DNA from: Streptomyces achromogenes
Lineage (GTDB): Bacteria > Actinomycetota > Actinomycetes > Streptomycetales > Streptomycetaceae
Assembly (NCBI RefSeq): GCF_030816715.1
Contig: NZ_JAUSYH010000001.1
Coordinates: 5,828,001 to 5,892,000 of the forward strand
Direction of reading: 5' to 3'
DNA length: 64,000 bases
A program made the position numbers and the translations under genes. Positions 8,676 through 18,200 of this stretch are shown piece after piece (the first letter of the stretch is position 1; every line of letters begins with the position of its first letter). The notes beneath the pieces are model-generated. The model saw only the letters and a program-made list of their open reading frames with translations. It was not told where the DNA came from and made no database searches.

Positions 8676-8906
8676 ATGACCGTACGGGGCGAGTCCGTGG
8701 CGGAGAGGACCGCGCAGGACGTCGGCGCGGGCGGGCCCGGAGCGGGAGAGTCCGGCGTGGGAGAGCCGCTGCCGGATCTGCTGGCGCTGGACCTCGCGGA
8801 GTTGCGGACGATCGGGCATCCGGTGCTGCGGGAGGTGGTGGAGGACCTGCGGGAGCGGGCGGGGAGGTCGAGCGAGACCCTGTGGGGGTTCGACGCCGTG
8901 CTCTGA
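8676..8906 (+). CDS. fxsA: FxsA-like RiPP precursor peptide, variant C terminus
   Basis: A 76-residue peptide. The N-terminal half is Gly/Glu-rich. The middle (LPDLLALDLAELRTIGHPVL, then LREVVEDLRERAG) is the leader helix typical of FxSxx-COOH precursors. The core ends ETLWGFDAVL. The family signature is Phe-x-Ser-x-x at the very C terminus; here Ala replaces Ser (F-D-A-V-L). FxsB-type radical SAM enzymes crosslink the Phe ring to the beta carbon two residues later. Ala has a beta carbon, so modification is possible but would give a plain methylene-type link. GGGGAGG precedes the ATG. It is encoded between the vWA gene (26 bp away) and fxsB. Identification as FxsA is strong from leader, length and neighbours. 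Confidence 0.88.
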   Translation: MTVRGESVAERTAQDVGAGGPGAGESGVGEPLPDLLALDLAELRTIGHPVLREVVEDLRERAGRSSETLWGFDAVL

Positions 8907-8933
8907 CCGCCCTTCCGTAACTGCCGCCATTAT

Positions 8934-9001
8934 CGGACGAGTTCGATCGTCTGGAAGTCAGATCCGGTCTTATCTGCGCGCGACTCGGACAAGTTCGGTC
9001 G
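8934..9001. repeat. Paired 16-bp direct repeats between fxsA and fxsB
   Basis: CGGACGAGTTCGATCG (8934-8949) and CGGACAAGTTCGGTCG (8986-9001) match at 14 of 16 positions and lie 52 bp apart, close to five helical turns, in the 240-bp fxsA-fxsB gap. The spacing on one helix face suggests a regulator binding site, or an internal promoter for the maturation genes. No -10/-35 pair was clear. Confidence 0.4.
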
Positions 9002-9146
9002 GTCGGGGTTTGTGTCCGCGGTGCGCTCGGGCATGCGCCCCGTGCGGCCCAGGCGCGGGCGCCGTGCCGCGGGGCACGCGGCGGCGCGGGCCGAAGGGCG
9101 GCCGCGGGGCGGCTTCGGGGCAGCGGTAGGGCATGGGGGTGCTGGA

Positions 9147-10379
9147 GTGTCCGGACAGGCCTTCCGGCAGTTCATCGTGAAGATGCACGGCCGCTGCAAC
9201 CTCGCCTGCACCTACTGCTACCTCTACGAGGGCCCGGACCGCACCTGGCGCACCCGCCCCGCCACGGCCGCCCCCGACGTCCTCGACCGCACCGCGGCCC
9301 GCATCGCCGAGCACGCCCGCGCCCACGCCCTGACGGACCTCTCCCTCGTCCTGCACGGCGGCGAACCCCTGCTGGCCGGCGTCGAGACCCTGACCCGCTT
9401 CACCGACCTCGTCCGGGACCGTGTCCCGACGGGCTGCACGGTCCACGCCGTCGTCCAGACCAACGCCACCCTGCTGACCGCACGACGGCTGGCCGTCCTC
9501 GCCGGCGGCGGCATCCGGATCAGCGTCAGCCTCGACGGAGGGCGGGCCGCGCACAACGCGCGCCGCGTCGACCACGCCGGCCGTCCCTCCTGGCCCGCCG
9601 CCGCGCGCGGCGCCCTGCTGGCCGCCGAGCACGCGCCGGCGGCGTACGCCGGCATCCTCACCGTCGTCGACGCCACGCTGGACCCCGTGGAGACGTACGA
9701 GTCCCTCCTCGGCCTGCGCCCCCCGGCTCTCAACTTCCTGCTGCCGCACGGCAACTGGTCCGCCCCGCCGCCCCACTGGTCCGGCGCCCGGCACGGGGAA
9801 TGGCTGTGCGCCGTCTTCGACCGCTGGTGGGACGCGGGCCGGCGGGAGACCCGCGTGCGGCTCTTCGAGGAGTGCCTCGCCCTCCTGCTGGGCATGCCCT
9901 CCGCCACCGAGTCCCTGGGCCTCGCGCCCTTCGACGCGGTCGTGGTGGAGACCGACGGGTCGATCGAGCAGACGGACTCCCTGAAGTCCGCGTACGACGG
10001 CGCCGCGCACACCGGCCTGGACGTCTTCCGGAACACCTTCGACGACGCCCTGCGGCACCCGGCGGTCGCGGCCCGGCAGGCCGGCACGGCGGCCCTCGCG
10101 CCGCAGTGCCGCGCCTGCCCCCTGCTCACGGTCTGCGGAGGCGGCCACTACGCCCACCGCTACCGGGCCGGACACGGCTTCCGCAACCCGTCGGTGTACT
10201 GCGCCGACCTCCAGCGGCTGATCCGCCACATCGCCGCCCGGCTCGCCGCCCACGCGCCCGACGCCGCCCCAACCGCCACCGCCGTCCGGGCCGTCCGTAC
10301 CGCCCCAGCCGCCATCGCCGGCCACGCCGCCCCCGCGCCGCACTCCCTGCCCGCCCTCCGCGAAGGGGGCGCTCCGTGA
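9147..10379 (+). CDS. fxsB: FxsB radical SAM/SPASM cyclophane synthase
   Basis: A 410-residue enzyme. The radical SAM cluster motif is C17-x3-C21-x2-C24 (RCNLACTYCY), followed by the SAM-binding LHGGEPLL motif. A C-terminal SPASM region carries CRACPLLTVCGGGHYAHRY and a last cysteine in NPSVYC, for an auxiliary Fe-S cluster. The N terminus FRQFIVKMHGRCNLAC is typical of FxsB enzymes, which form Phe-centred cyclophanes in the FxSxx precursor using SAM-derived radicals. The GTG at 9147 begins the conserved sequence; the upstream part of the frame (from 9012) is Arg/Gly/Ala filler. The final 40 residues are an Ala/Pro tail. The stop overlaps the GTG of the next gene (GTGA at 10376-10379). Confidence 0.9.
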   Translation: MSGQAFRQFIVKMHGRCNLACTYCYLYEGPDRTWRTRPATAAPDVLDRTAARIAEHARAHALTDLSLVLHGGEPLLAGVETLTRFTDLVRDRVPTGCTVHAVVQTNATLLTARRLAVLAGGGIRISVSLDGGRAAHNARRVDHAGRPSWPAAARGALLAAEHAPAAYAGILTVVDATLDPVETYESLLGLRPPALNFLLPHGNWSAPPPHWSGARHGEWLCAVFDRWWDAGRRETRVRLFEECLALLLGMPSATESLGLAPFDAVVVETDGSIEQTDSLKSAYDGAAHTGLDVFRNTFDDALRHPAVAARQAGTAALAPQCRACPLLTVCGGGHYAHRYRAGHGFRNPSVYCADLQRLIRHIAARLAAHAPDAAPTATAVRAVRTAPAAIAGHAAPAPHSLPALREGGAP

Positions 10380-11872
10380 TCCGGCCCGCGGTCCCGGAAC
10401 GCGGCCTGGTGGAGCTCGGCCGCACCCGCGGGGACCCCGACACGCTGGCCCTCCTGGCGCGCGACCAGGACACCCGGCGCCTGCTCCTCCTGCGCGCCGT
10501 CCTCGACGCGGCCGACGCGGCGGACCCGGCGGTCTGCTCCACGGCACGCAAGGCACGGCTGCGCGAGGACTGGGCCCTGCTCACCGAGGCCGACCGCCTT
10601 CGCCCGCCCGCAGACCACCCCCGCCCGCCCGGCGCGCCCGCCGGTCCCCGCCCGCCGGCAGGTCACCCCCACCCGCCCGGCGCCGCGCACTCGCCCGCCC
10701 GCGCCCGCCTCTTCCACCCGCTGACCGGCCCCTGGGCGCTGAGCTGTCTGCGCGGGCTCGACGGGCGCGGCGGCCCCGCGGACGCGCACCGGGACCGCCG
10801 GCTCCGCCAGGACCTGGCCCACTTCAGCGCCCTCGCCGCGGTGGCCGCCGCCCGCGCCGGCATCCCCTTCACCGTGCGGCTGACCGCCCGCGCCGGGGTG
10901 CTCGCCCTGCCCTCCCTCGGCGCGCTGCACACGGCCACCGGCGCGGACGCCCCCGTCGACGTCACCCACCGGCACGGACGGCTGACACTGCGCCGGCCCG
11001 ACGCGCCCGACGTCGTCGTCCACCTGGAGAGCGGGATCGGAGCCTGGTCCGCCGCCCTCGCCTGGACGCCCGTGCGCACCCTGCCCGGCCTGCTGCCCGC
11101 CGCCGCCCCCCTGCCCCTGGACGACGTGGACCCGTACCGCACCGCGCCCGGGCCCGGCCACCGCGGCCTCGGCGGACCGGCCGTGCTCGACGACACGGAC
11201 CACAAACGCTGGCTGCAGGCCTGGTCGGGCACCGAGGCGGCCCTGCGCTCCGGCGGCGCGCACCGGGTGGCCGAAGCGGCGGCCCTGCTGCGCTGCCTCG
11301 TCCCGCTCGAGAGCCCGCCGGGCGCCGACGGGCGCGACAGCTGCAGCGCGACACGGCACGAGGCGTTCGGCGCCCTGCTCGCCAGCCCCCCGCACGACGC
11401 CGTCGCCCTCGCGGCCACCCTCGTCCACGAACTGCACCACGCCAAACTCGCCGCCCTCGGCAACCTGGTGACGCTCCATCACGCAGGTCCCGAGGCCCGC
11501 TACTTCGCCCCCTGGAAGACGGGCCCCCGGCCGTACGACGCCCTGCTCCAGGGGGTGTACTCCCATCTGGCCCTCGCCGACTACTTCCAGCACCGGGCGC
11601 TGGTCGTCCCGCCGCCCGACCGCGAGTACGCCTGGTCCCGGCACGCCCGCTACCGCGCCCAGGTCAAGGCGGCGCTGCCGGCGCTCGTCGGCTCGCCCGA
11701 CCTCACCGTCCGCGGACGCCGGTTCGTCGACGAGATGGCCGCCGCCTACGAACGCATGGCCGAACACCCGGCGCCCCGCGACCACACCGCCCGGGCCGAC
11801 GCCTACGTGAAGGCCGCACGCGCTTTGTGGACACAGCGTCATACTCCGGCTCTGCCACGCCCGAAAGAATGA
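10376..11872 (+). CDS. HExxH-type putative peptide beta-hydroxylase
   Basis: A 498-residue protein with a single HELHH motif (His351-Glu352-x-x-His355, in ATLVHELHHAKLAALGNLV). It fits the HExxH RiPP-modification family, described in annotation as aKG-HExxH-type peptide beta-hydroxylases: metalloenzymes that hydroxylate side chains of the precursor. In many relatives this region is fused to FxsB, sometimes in inactivated form. Here it is a separate gene that keeps the motif and is coupled to fxsB by a 4-bp GTGA overlap. A Pro/His-rich insertion (about residues 80-105) looks like a linker. The start is GTG 10376; a frame from 9800 is only the fxsB shadow. Family call good, activity inferred. 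Confidence 0.8.
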   Translation: MIRPAVPERGLVELGRTRGDPDTLALLARDQDTRRLLLLRAVLDAADAADPAVCSTARKARLREDWALLTEADRLRPPADHPRPPGAPAGPRPPAGHPHPPGAAHSPARARLFHPLTGPWALSCLRGLDGRGGPADAHRDRRLRQDLAHFSALAAVAAARAGIPFTVRLTARAGVLALPSLGALHTATGADAPVDVTHRHGRLTLRRPDAPDVVVHLESGIGAWSAALAWTPVRTLPGLLPAAAPLPLDDVDPYRTAPGPGHRGLGGPAVLDDTDHKRWLQAWSGTEAALRSGGAHRVAEAAALLRCLVPLESPPGADGRDSCSATRHEAFGALLASPPHDAVALAATLVHELHHAKLAALGNLVTLHHAGPEARYFAPWKTGPRPYDALLQGVYSHLALADYFQHRALVVPPPDREYAWSRHARYRAQVKAALPALVGSPDLTVRGRRFVDEMAAAYERMAEHPAPRDHTARADAYVKAARALWTQRHTPALPRPKE

Positions 11873-12005
11873 GGATGGCCTGCGAGGGGCCGTCGGGTGA
11901 GCGAAGATCGTCGGGCCGAGGCGCGCGCGGAAGAGGTCGGCGGACTTACGCGCGCCGCGCCGAGGTCCTAGGATTTTCGAGGTACTACGTGCTGGAGGCC
12001 GCTGC

Positions 12006-15000
12006 ATGTCTGGAGCTCGTACGCCGGTCGGGGCAACCGGAAGAGGGGCCGCGAGGCAGGCGGTCACGATCCATTTCGCGGGGTTCAACCGGGCCTGGGC
12101 GGCCTGGATCGGAGACCGGCTGGAACGCCGCGGCCTGCGCGTGGTGTACCTGCGCTGGGACTCCCCGGCCGACGTTCCCCTGGTCGATCTGCTGCGCGAC
12201 CTGGAACTCGCCGAGGGCCGCATCCTCATCGTCGTCAGCGAGTGGTACTTCCAGCTCGGACCCCGTACGCAGGAGGAGTGGAACACGGCACTGCGCGAGG
12301 TCGTCGCCCCCGACCCGTCCCGGTTCGCCGCCGTCTCCGTGACGACGGCCTCCGTACCGGCCGCGACCGCCGTCCTCGCCCCCGTCGACCTGACCAACAT
12401 GGGCGCCGAGGAAGCCGAGCGCCGTCTGCTCGACCGGCTCGACCTGCCCTTCGAGCCGCAGCCCGACACCCCCGACGGCGCCCGCCGCGGTCCCCGCTTC
12501 CCGGCCGCGATGCCCGAGGTCTGGGGCGGGGTGCCGCGCCGCAACACCCGCTTCACCGGCCGCGAGTCGCTGCTCAACGACGCCTACCACCTGCTGCAGG
12601 GCGCGGAGCCGGGCGCCGGCGTGGTCACGCTGCACGGCATGTCCGGCGTGGGCAAGACCCAGACCGCCGCCGAGTACGTCTACCGGTTCGGATCCGAGTA
12701 CGACGTCGTGTGGTGGGTCAACGCCGAGAAACGCGTCACCTACCGCCGGCTGCTCGCCGAACTCGCCCCGAAACTGGGCCTGCAGACCGGCCAGGAGTAC
12801 GGCGAACGACTGCGCTCCGTCCGTGACTCGCTGCGCCGCGGCGACCCGTACGGGCGATGGCTGCTGATCCTCGACGGAGCCGACGAGCCGGACCAGATCT
12901 GGGACCTGGTGCCCACCGGTCCCGGCCACGTCATCATCACCTCCCGCAACCCCGAATGGACCGAGCACAACAGCAAGTTGCTGGAGGTGCCCGTCTACGC
13001 CCGCGACGAGTCGGTGGCGTTCATCAGGCGCCGCGCGCCCCGGCTGTCCGAGGGCGAGGCCGACCAGCTCGCGGACGCCCTGGAGGACCTGCCGCTGCTG
13101 CTGGACCAGACGGCGGGCTGGCTCAACGACTCCGACCTGTCGGTGCGCCAGTACATCGCCCTGCTGGACGGCGGCATCGACAGCGACGTGGTGAAGGTGT
13201 CGGCGGACTTCCCGCTCGCCTTCCAGACCGCCTGGTCGATACTGCTGAACAAACTCCGCGAGACCGTCCCCGAGTCCGTGGACCTGCTGCGGCTGTGCAC
13301 TTTCTTCGCGCCCGGCTTCATCCCCGTCCGGCTGCTGCGCGAGATGTCGAGCGACGAACTGCCCGAACAGCTCGCCGGGCTGCTCAACGACCCGCTGCTG
13401 TGGAACAAGGCGATCAACCAGCTCCGCCAGTACTCCGTCGTCCGCCTGGAGTCCCACGAGGCCGTCGGCGACGAGGGCGCCGGCTCCGGGGAGTCGCTGT
13501 ACCTGCACCGCATGGTCCACCAGATCGTGCACAAGGACATGCCGGACGCCGACCGCAAGGAGTTCATCGACGTCGTCCGGCTGGCCCTCGCCGCGGCCGA
13601 CCCGCGCCGGCCCACCGACCCCGACCTGTGGCCCGGATACGCCGAGATCGTGCCGCACCTGAAGTACGCCGACGTGCTGCAGACCCAGGAACCGACCGTC
13701 CAGCGACTGGTCTTCAACTGCCTGCGCTACATGTACTTCTCCGGCGAGTACGTCGCCGGCATCAAACTCGGCGAACGCGCCATGAAGGCCTGGCGCGAAC
13801 TGCTCGGCCCGACCCACCCCCGGATCTGGGAGCTGACCTACCACTACACCAACCTGCTGCGGGCCGTGGGCGACTACGCCGCCACCGAGGCCCTCAGCCG
13901 GGCCGCCGCCGAGCACCTGAAGGCGGAGCGCGGCCCGCAGGACCTGGAGCATCTGCGGGCCGCCGCCGGCCTCGCCGCGGACCTGCGCGGCCTCGGCCGC
14001 TACGACGAGGCGCTGGAACTCTCCCAGTGGGTCCTGGTGGCCTACCGCGACCTGCTGGGCGACCAGGACTCGCGCAGCCTCAACTCGCTCAACAACCTCG
14101 CCGTCTCGCTCCGGCTGCTCGGCCGTTACCCGGAGGCCCTGGAGCACGACCGGCGGACCATGGAGTCCCGCCGCCTGCTCCTGCGGGCCCGCCATCCGTG
14201 GACCCTCGGCTCCGAGATCTCCTACGCCATCGACCTGCGGCTGCTCGGCCGCTACGCCGAGGCCGAGTCCATCCAGGCGAAGAACGTGCGCGAGATCCGC
14301 CTCGTGATGGGCCGCGACAACCCCCAGACCCTCAAGGCCGAGCACAACCTCGCCCTGTGCCGCTACCGCCTCGGCGAGCGGGACCGCGGCCGCGACCGCG
14401 GCGCCGAACGCGAGGAGCCCGGCGAGCTGCTCTCCAGCGTGCTGGAGCGCGGCGAGCGGGTGCTCGGCGAGACGCATCCGCTGACCCTGATCTTCGCGAC
14501 GGCCCAGAGCTGCTACGCCCGCGAGCACGGCGACATCGACCGGGCCCGCGAGCTCAGCGAGGCCGTCGTCGCGCGGTACGAGGTGATGCTGGGCGACGAG
14601 CATCCGTTCGTCGCCGGGGCCCGCGCCAACCAGGCGCTGATCCTGCGCAACGTCGGCGAGCGGGAGGCGGGCCACGTCCTCCTCGAGCAGGCGCTCGCCG
14701 CGATGACCGACGCCGTGGGGGAGCACCACCCCTGGACGCTGGGCTGCGCCCTGAACGCCTCCGCCCTGCGCAACATCGTCGGCGACACCGAGAGCGCGGC
14801 CGAGCTCAGCCACGACACGGTGGGCCGGGCCGTCGAGACGCTCGGGCGCACCCACCCGCTGACCCTGTCGGCGCGTATCGCCCACGCGGCCGACCTGCGC
14901 GGGCTGCGGGACCGGCGGCAGGCGGAGAAGGTCGAGCAGGAGGCCCTGTCGGACCTCGACGCGACGCTGGGCAGCAAGCACCCGCACACCGTCTCGGCCC

Positions 15001-15047
15001 GCTCCCGCAACCGGCCCTACTGGGACTTCGAACCCCAGGTCATCTGA
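12006..15047 (+). CDS. fxsT: FxsT: TIR-like, NB-ARC and TPR protein
   Basis: A 1013-residue protein. Residues 20-130 form a TIR-like domain (VTIHFAGFNRAWAAWIGDRL, then ILIVVSEWYFQ). A linker leads to an NB-ARC/STAND NTPase (about 170-480) with P-loop G211-MSGVGKT218, Walker B LLILDGAD and the GHVIITSRN sensor. The last ~450 residues are tetratricopeptide repeats (YDEALELSQWVLVAYRDLLG, YPEALEHDRRT, YAEAESIQAKN). This is the FxSxx-COOH system TPR protein architecture. STAND proteins switch on through ligand sensing by their repeats; the TIR-like part may be the effector. It lies 133 bp after the hydroxylase gene; TAGGAT at 11969-11974 is a possible -10 for its own promoter. A strong terminator follows. 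Confidence 0.88.
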   Translation: MSGARTPVGATGRGAARQAVTIHFAGFNRAWAAWIGDRLERRGLRVVYLRWDSPADVPLVDLLRDLELAEGRILIVVSEWYFQLGPRTQEEWNTALREVVAPDPSRFAAVSVTTASVPAATAVLAPVDLTNMGAEEAERRLLDRLDLPFEPQPDTPDGARRGPRFPAAMPEVWGGVPRRNTRFTGRESLLNDAYHLLQGAEPGAGVVTLHGMSGVGKTQTAAEYVYRFGSEYDVVWWVNAEKRVTYRRLLAELAPKLGLQTGQEYGERLRSVRDSLRRGDPYGRWLLILDGADEPDQIWDLVPTGPGHVIITSRNPEWTEHNSKLLEVPVYARDESVAFIRRRAPRLSEGEADQLADALEDLPLLLDQTAGWLNDSDLSVRQYIALLDGGIDSDVVKVSADFPLAFQTAWSILLNKLRETVPESVDLLRLCTFFAPGFIPVRLLREMSSDELPEQLAGLLNDPLLWNKAINQLRQYSVVRLESHEAVGDEGAGSGESLYLHRMVHQIVHKDMPDADRKEFIDVVRLALAAADPRRPTDPDLWPGYAEIVPHLKYADVLQTQEPTVQRLVFNCLRYMYFSGEYVAGIKLGERAMKAWRELLGPTHPRIWELTYHYTNLLRAVGDYAATEALSRAAAEHLKAERGPQDLEHLRAAAGLAADLRGLGRYDEALELSQWVLVAYRDLLGDQDSRSLNSLNNLAVSLRLLGRYPEALEHDRRTMESRRLLLRARHPWTLGSEISYAIDLRLLGRYAEAESIQAKNVREIRLVMGRDNPQTLKAEHNLALCRYRLGERDRGRDRGAEREEPGELLSSVLERGERVLGETHPLTLIFATAQSCYAREHGDIDRARELSEAVVARYEVMLGDEHPFVAGARANQALILRNVGEREAGHVLLEQALAAMTDAVGEHHPWTLGCALNASALRNIVGDTESAAELSHDTVGRAVETLGRTHPLTLSARIAHAADLRGLRDRRQAEKVEQEALSDLDATLGSKHPHTVSARSRNRPYWDFEPQVI

Positions 15048-15106
15048 GGCCGGCGTCGGCCGTGTATCCACGCATCCGCGCGGCCGCACGGACCGACCGG
15101 CAGAAA

Positions 15107-15154
15107 CAGCCGTACAGACGCACAGACGCACAGCCGTACAGACGCACAGACGCA
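15107..15154. repeat. Perfect 24-bp tandem duplication after fxsT
   Basis: Two identical head-to-tail 24-bp units (15107-15130 and 15131-15154), each built on CAGCCGTACAGACGCA, lie between the fxsT stop and the terminator. The unit itself contains a smaller CAGACGCA repeat. Confidence 0.9.
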
Positions 15155-15155
15155 C

Positions 15156-15202
15156 GGCGAAGGGCCCGCCCCCCGACATGCCCGGGGGACGGGCCCTTCG
15201 CC
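15156..15202. terminator. Bidirectional terminator between fxsT and odhA
   Basis: GGCGAAGGGCCCG (15156-15168) pairs perfectly with CGGGCCCTTCGCC (15190-15202). An inner CCCCCG/CGGGGG pairing extends the stem. It sits between the convergent fxsT (+) and odhA (-) stops. There is no long T-tract, which is common for Streptomyces terminators. Confidence 0.8.
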
Positions 15203-15241
15203 GTGGATCACGCCGCCGATGCTCTCTCGACGGTCAGCGGG

Positions 15242-18200
15242 TCACGCCTCGAAGACCTCGCGGACCAGCTGCTCCTGCTCGGCCTGGTGGCGCTTCGCCG
15301 AGCCGACGGCCGGGGACGAGCCGTGCGGCCGCGAGATGCGGCGCAGACGCTCGCCGTGCGGGATGTCGGCGCCGACCGCCAGGTCCAGGTGGTCGATCAG
15401 GTTCAGGGCGATGAACGGCCAGGCGCCCTGGTTGGCCGGCTCCTCCTGCACCCACAGGTACTTCTCGGCGTTCGGGTACTTGTTGACCTCGGCCTGGACC
15501 TCGGCGCCCGGCAGCGGGTACAGCCGCTCGAGGCGGATGATCGCCGTGTCCGTGATGCCGCGCTTCTGCCGCTCGGCCTCGAGGTCGTAGTACACCTTGC
15601 CGGCGCAGAAGACGACCTTCTTGACCGCGTCGGCCTGGACCGACGTGTCGCCGATGACCGGGCGGAACTGGCCCGACGTGAACTCCTCCGCCTTCGACGC
15701 GGCGGCCTTCAGCCGCAGCATCGACTTCGGGGTGAAGACGACCAGCGGCTTGTGGTGCGGGTTGTGCACCTGCCACCGCAGGAGGTGGAAGTAGTTCGAC
15801 GGGAGCGTCGGCATCGCGACCGTCATGTTGTTCTGGGCGCAGAGCTGGAGGAAGCGCTCGACGCGGGCCGAGGAGTGGTCCGGGCCCTGGCCCTCGTAGC
15901 CGTGCGGGAGGAGGAGCGTCACACCGCTCGTCTGGCCCCACTTCTGCTCGGCGGCCGAGATGTACTCGTCGACGACCGTCTGCGCGCCGTTGACGAAGTC
16001 GCCGAACTGCGCCTCCCACATCACGAGCGCGTCGGGGCGGGCCAGCGAGTAGCCGTACTCGAAGCCCATGACCGCGTACTCGGACAGCAGGGAGTTGTAG
16101 ACGTTGTAGCGCGCCTGCTCGTCGGCGAGGTACTGGAGCGGGGTGTGCTCCTCGCCCGTCTCACGGTCGATGAGGACCGCGTGGCGCTGGCCGAAGGTGC
16201 CGCGCTGGGAGTCCTGGCCGGACAGCCGGACCGGCGTGCCCTCGAGGAGGAGGGAGCCGACCGCGAGGGTCTCGCCCATGCCCCAGTCGATCGTGCCGTC
16301 CTCGACCATCGACGCCCGGCGCTGCAGCTGCGGCAGCAGACGCGGGTGGACGTGGAAGTAGTCGGGGATGTTGACCTGCGACTCGGCGATCCGCTTGACG
16401 GTCTCCGCGGAGATCGCGGTGTTCACGGCGACCGGGAACTCCGCCTGCGGGTCCGACACCGGGCCCGCGCTCGGCTGGGCGGTGACGGCCTCGCGGACCT
16501 CGGTGAAGACCTTCTCCAGCTGCCCCTGGTAGTCCTGGAGCGCCTGCTCGGCCTCTTCCAGGGTGATGTCGCCGCGACCGATCAGGGACTCGGTGTAGAG
16601 CTTGCGCACCGAGCGCTTCTTGTCGATCAGGTCGTACATCAGCGGCTGGGTGAAGGCCGGGTTGTCCGACTCGTTGTGACCGCGGCGGCGGTAGCAGATG
16701 AGGTCGATCACCACGTCCTTGTTGAACGCCTGGCGGAACTCGAAGGCGAGCCGCGCGACGCGTACCACGGCCTCCGGGTCGTCGCCGTTCACGTGGAAGA
16801 TCGGGGCCTCGATCATGCGCGCCACGTCGGTGGCGTACATCGACGAGCGCGAGGACTCCGGGGCGGCCGTGAAGCCGACCTGGTTGTTGATGACGATGTG
16901 GACCGTGCCGCCGGTGCGGTAGCCGCGCAGCTGCGACATGTTCAGGGTCTCGGCCACCACGCCCTGGCCCGCGAAGGCGGCGTCGCCGTGCAGGGCGACC
17001 GGCAGGACCGTGAAGTCCGAGCCGCCCTTGTTGATGATGTCCTGCTTGGCGCGGGCGATGCCCTCGATGACCGGGTCGACCGTCTCCAGGTGGGAGGGGT
17101 TCGCGGCCAGCGAGACCTTGATCTGCTCGCCGTCCAGGCCGGTGAAGGTCCCCTCGGCGCCCAGGTGGTACTTCACGTCGCCGGAGCCGTGCATCGACTT
17201 CGGGTCGAGGTTGCCCTCGAACTCGCGGAAGATCTGCGCGTACGACTTGCCGACGATGTTCGCGAGGACGTTCAGCCGGCCGCGGTGGGCCATGCCGATG
17301 ACGACCTCGTCCAGGCGGGACTCGGCGGCCGAGTCCAGGACCGCGTCCAACAGCGGGATGACGGACTCGCCGCCCTCCAGCGAGAAGCGCTTCTGGCCGA
17401 CGTACTTGGTTTGCAGGAAGGTCTCGAAGGCCTCCGCCGCGTTCAGCCGGCGCAGGATGCGCAGCTGCTCCTCGCGCTCCGGCTTGGTGTGCGGGCGCTC
17501 GATGCGGTCCTGGATCCAGCGGCGCTGCTTGGGGTCCTGGATGTGCATGAACTCGACGCCGGTGGTGCGGCAGTACGAGTCGCGCAGCACGCCGAGGATG
17601 TCGCGCAGCTTCATCAGGGACTTGCCGGAGAAGCCGCCGACCGCGAACTCGCGCTCCAGGTCCCACAGGGTGAGCCCGTGCTCGGTGATGTCGAGGTCGG
17701 GGTGCTTGCGCTGGCGGTACTCCAGCGGGTCGGTGTCGGCCATGACGTGGCCGCGGACCCGGTAGGAGTGGATCAGCTCGAAGACCCGGGCGGCCTTGGT
17801 GACGTCGTCGTCGTGGCTGGCGTCGATGTCCTTGAGCCAGCGGACCGGCTCGTAGGGGATGCGCAGCGCCTCGAAGATCTCGTCGTAGAAGCCGCTCTCG
17901 CCGAGCAGGTAGTTCGCGACGATCCGCAGGAACTCGCCGGAGGCCGCGCCCTGGATGACCCGGTGGTCGTAGGTCGACGTGAGCGTCATGACCTTGGCGA
18001 TGCCGAGCTTGTTCAGGGTGTCCTGGCTGGTGCCCTGGAACTCCGCCGGGTAGTCCATCGAGCCGACGCCCATGATGACCGACTGGCCGGGCATCAGACG
18101 CGGCACGGAGTGCACGGTGCCGAGGCCGCCGGGGTTGGTCAGCGAGACGGTGACGCCGGTGAAGTCGTCCATCGTCAGCTTGCCGTCGCGGGCGCGGCGG

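Noticed and set aside
9131..9147. ATG at 9133 as the fxsB start
   Set aside because: It is out of frame with the radical SAM motif; GTG 9147 is in frame.
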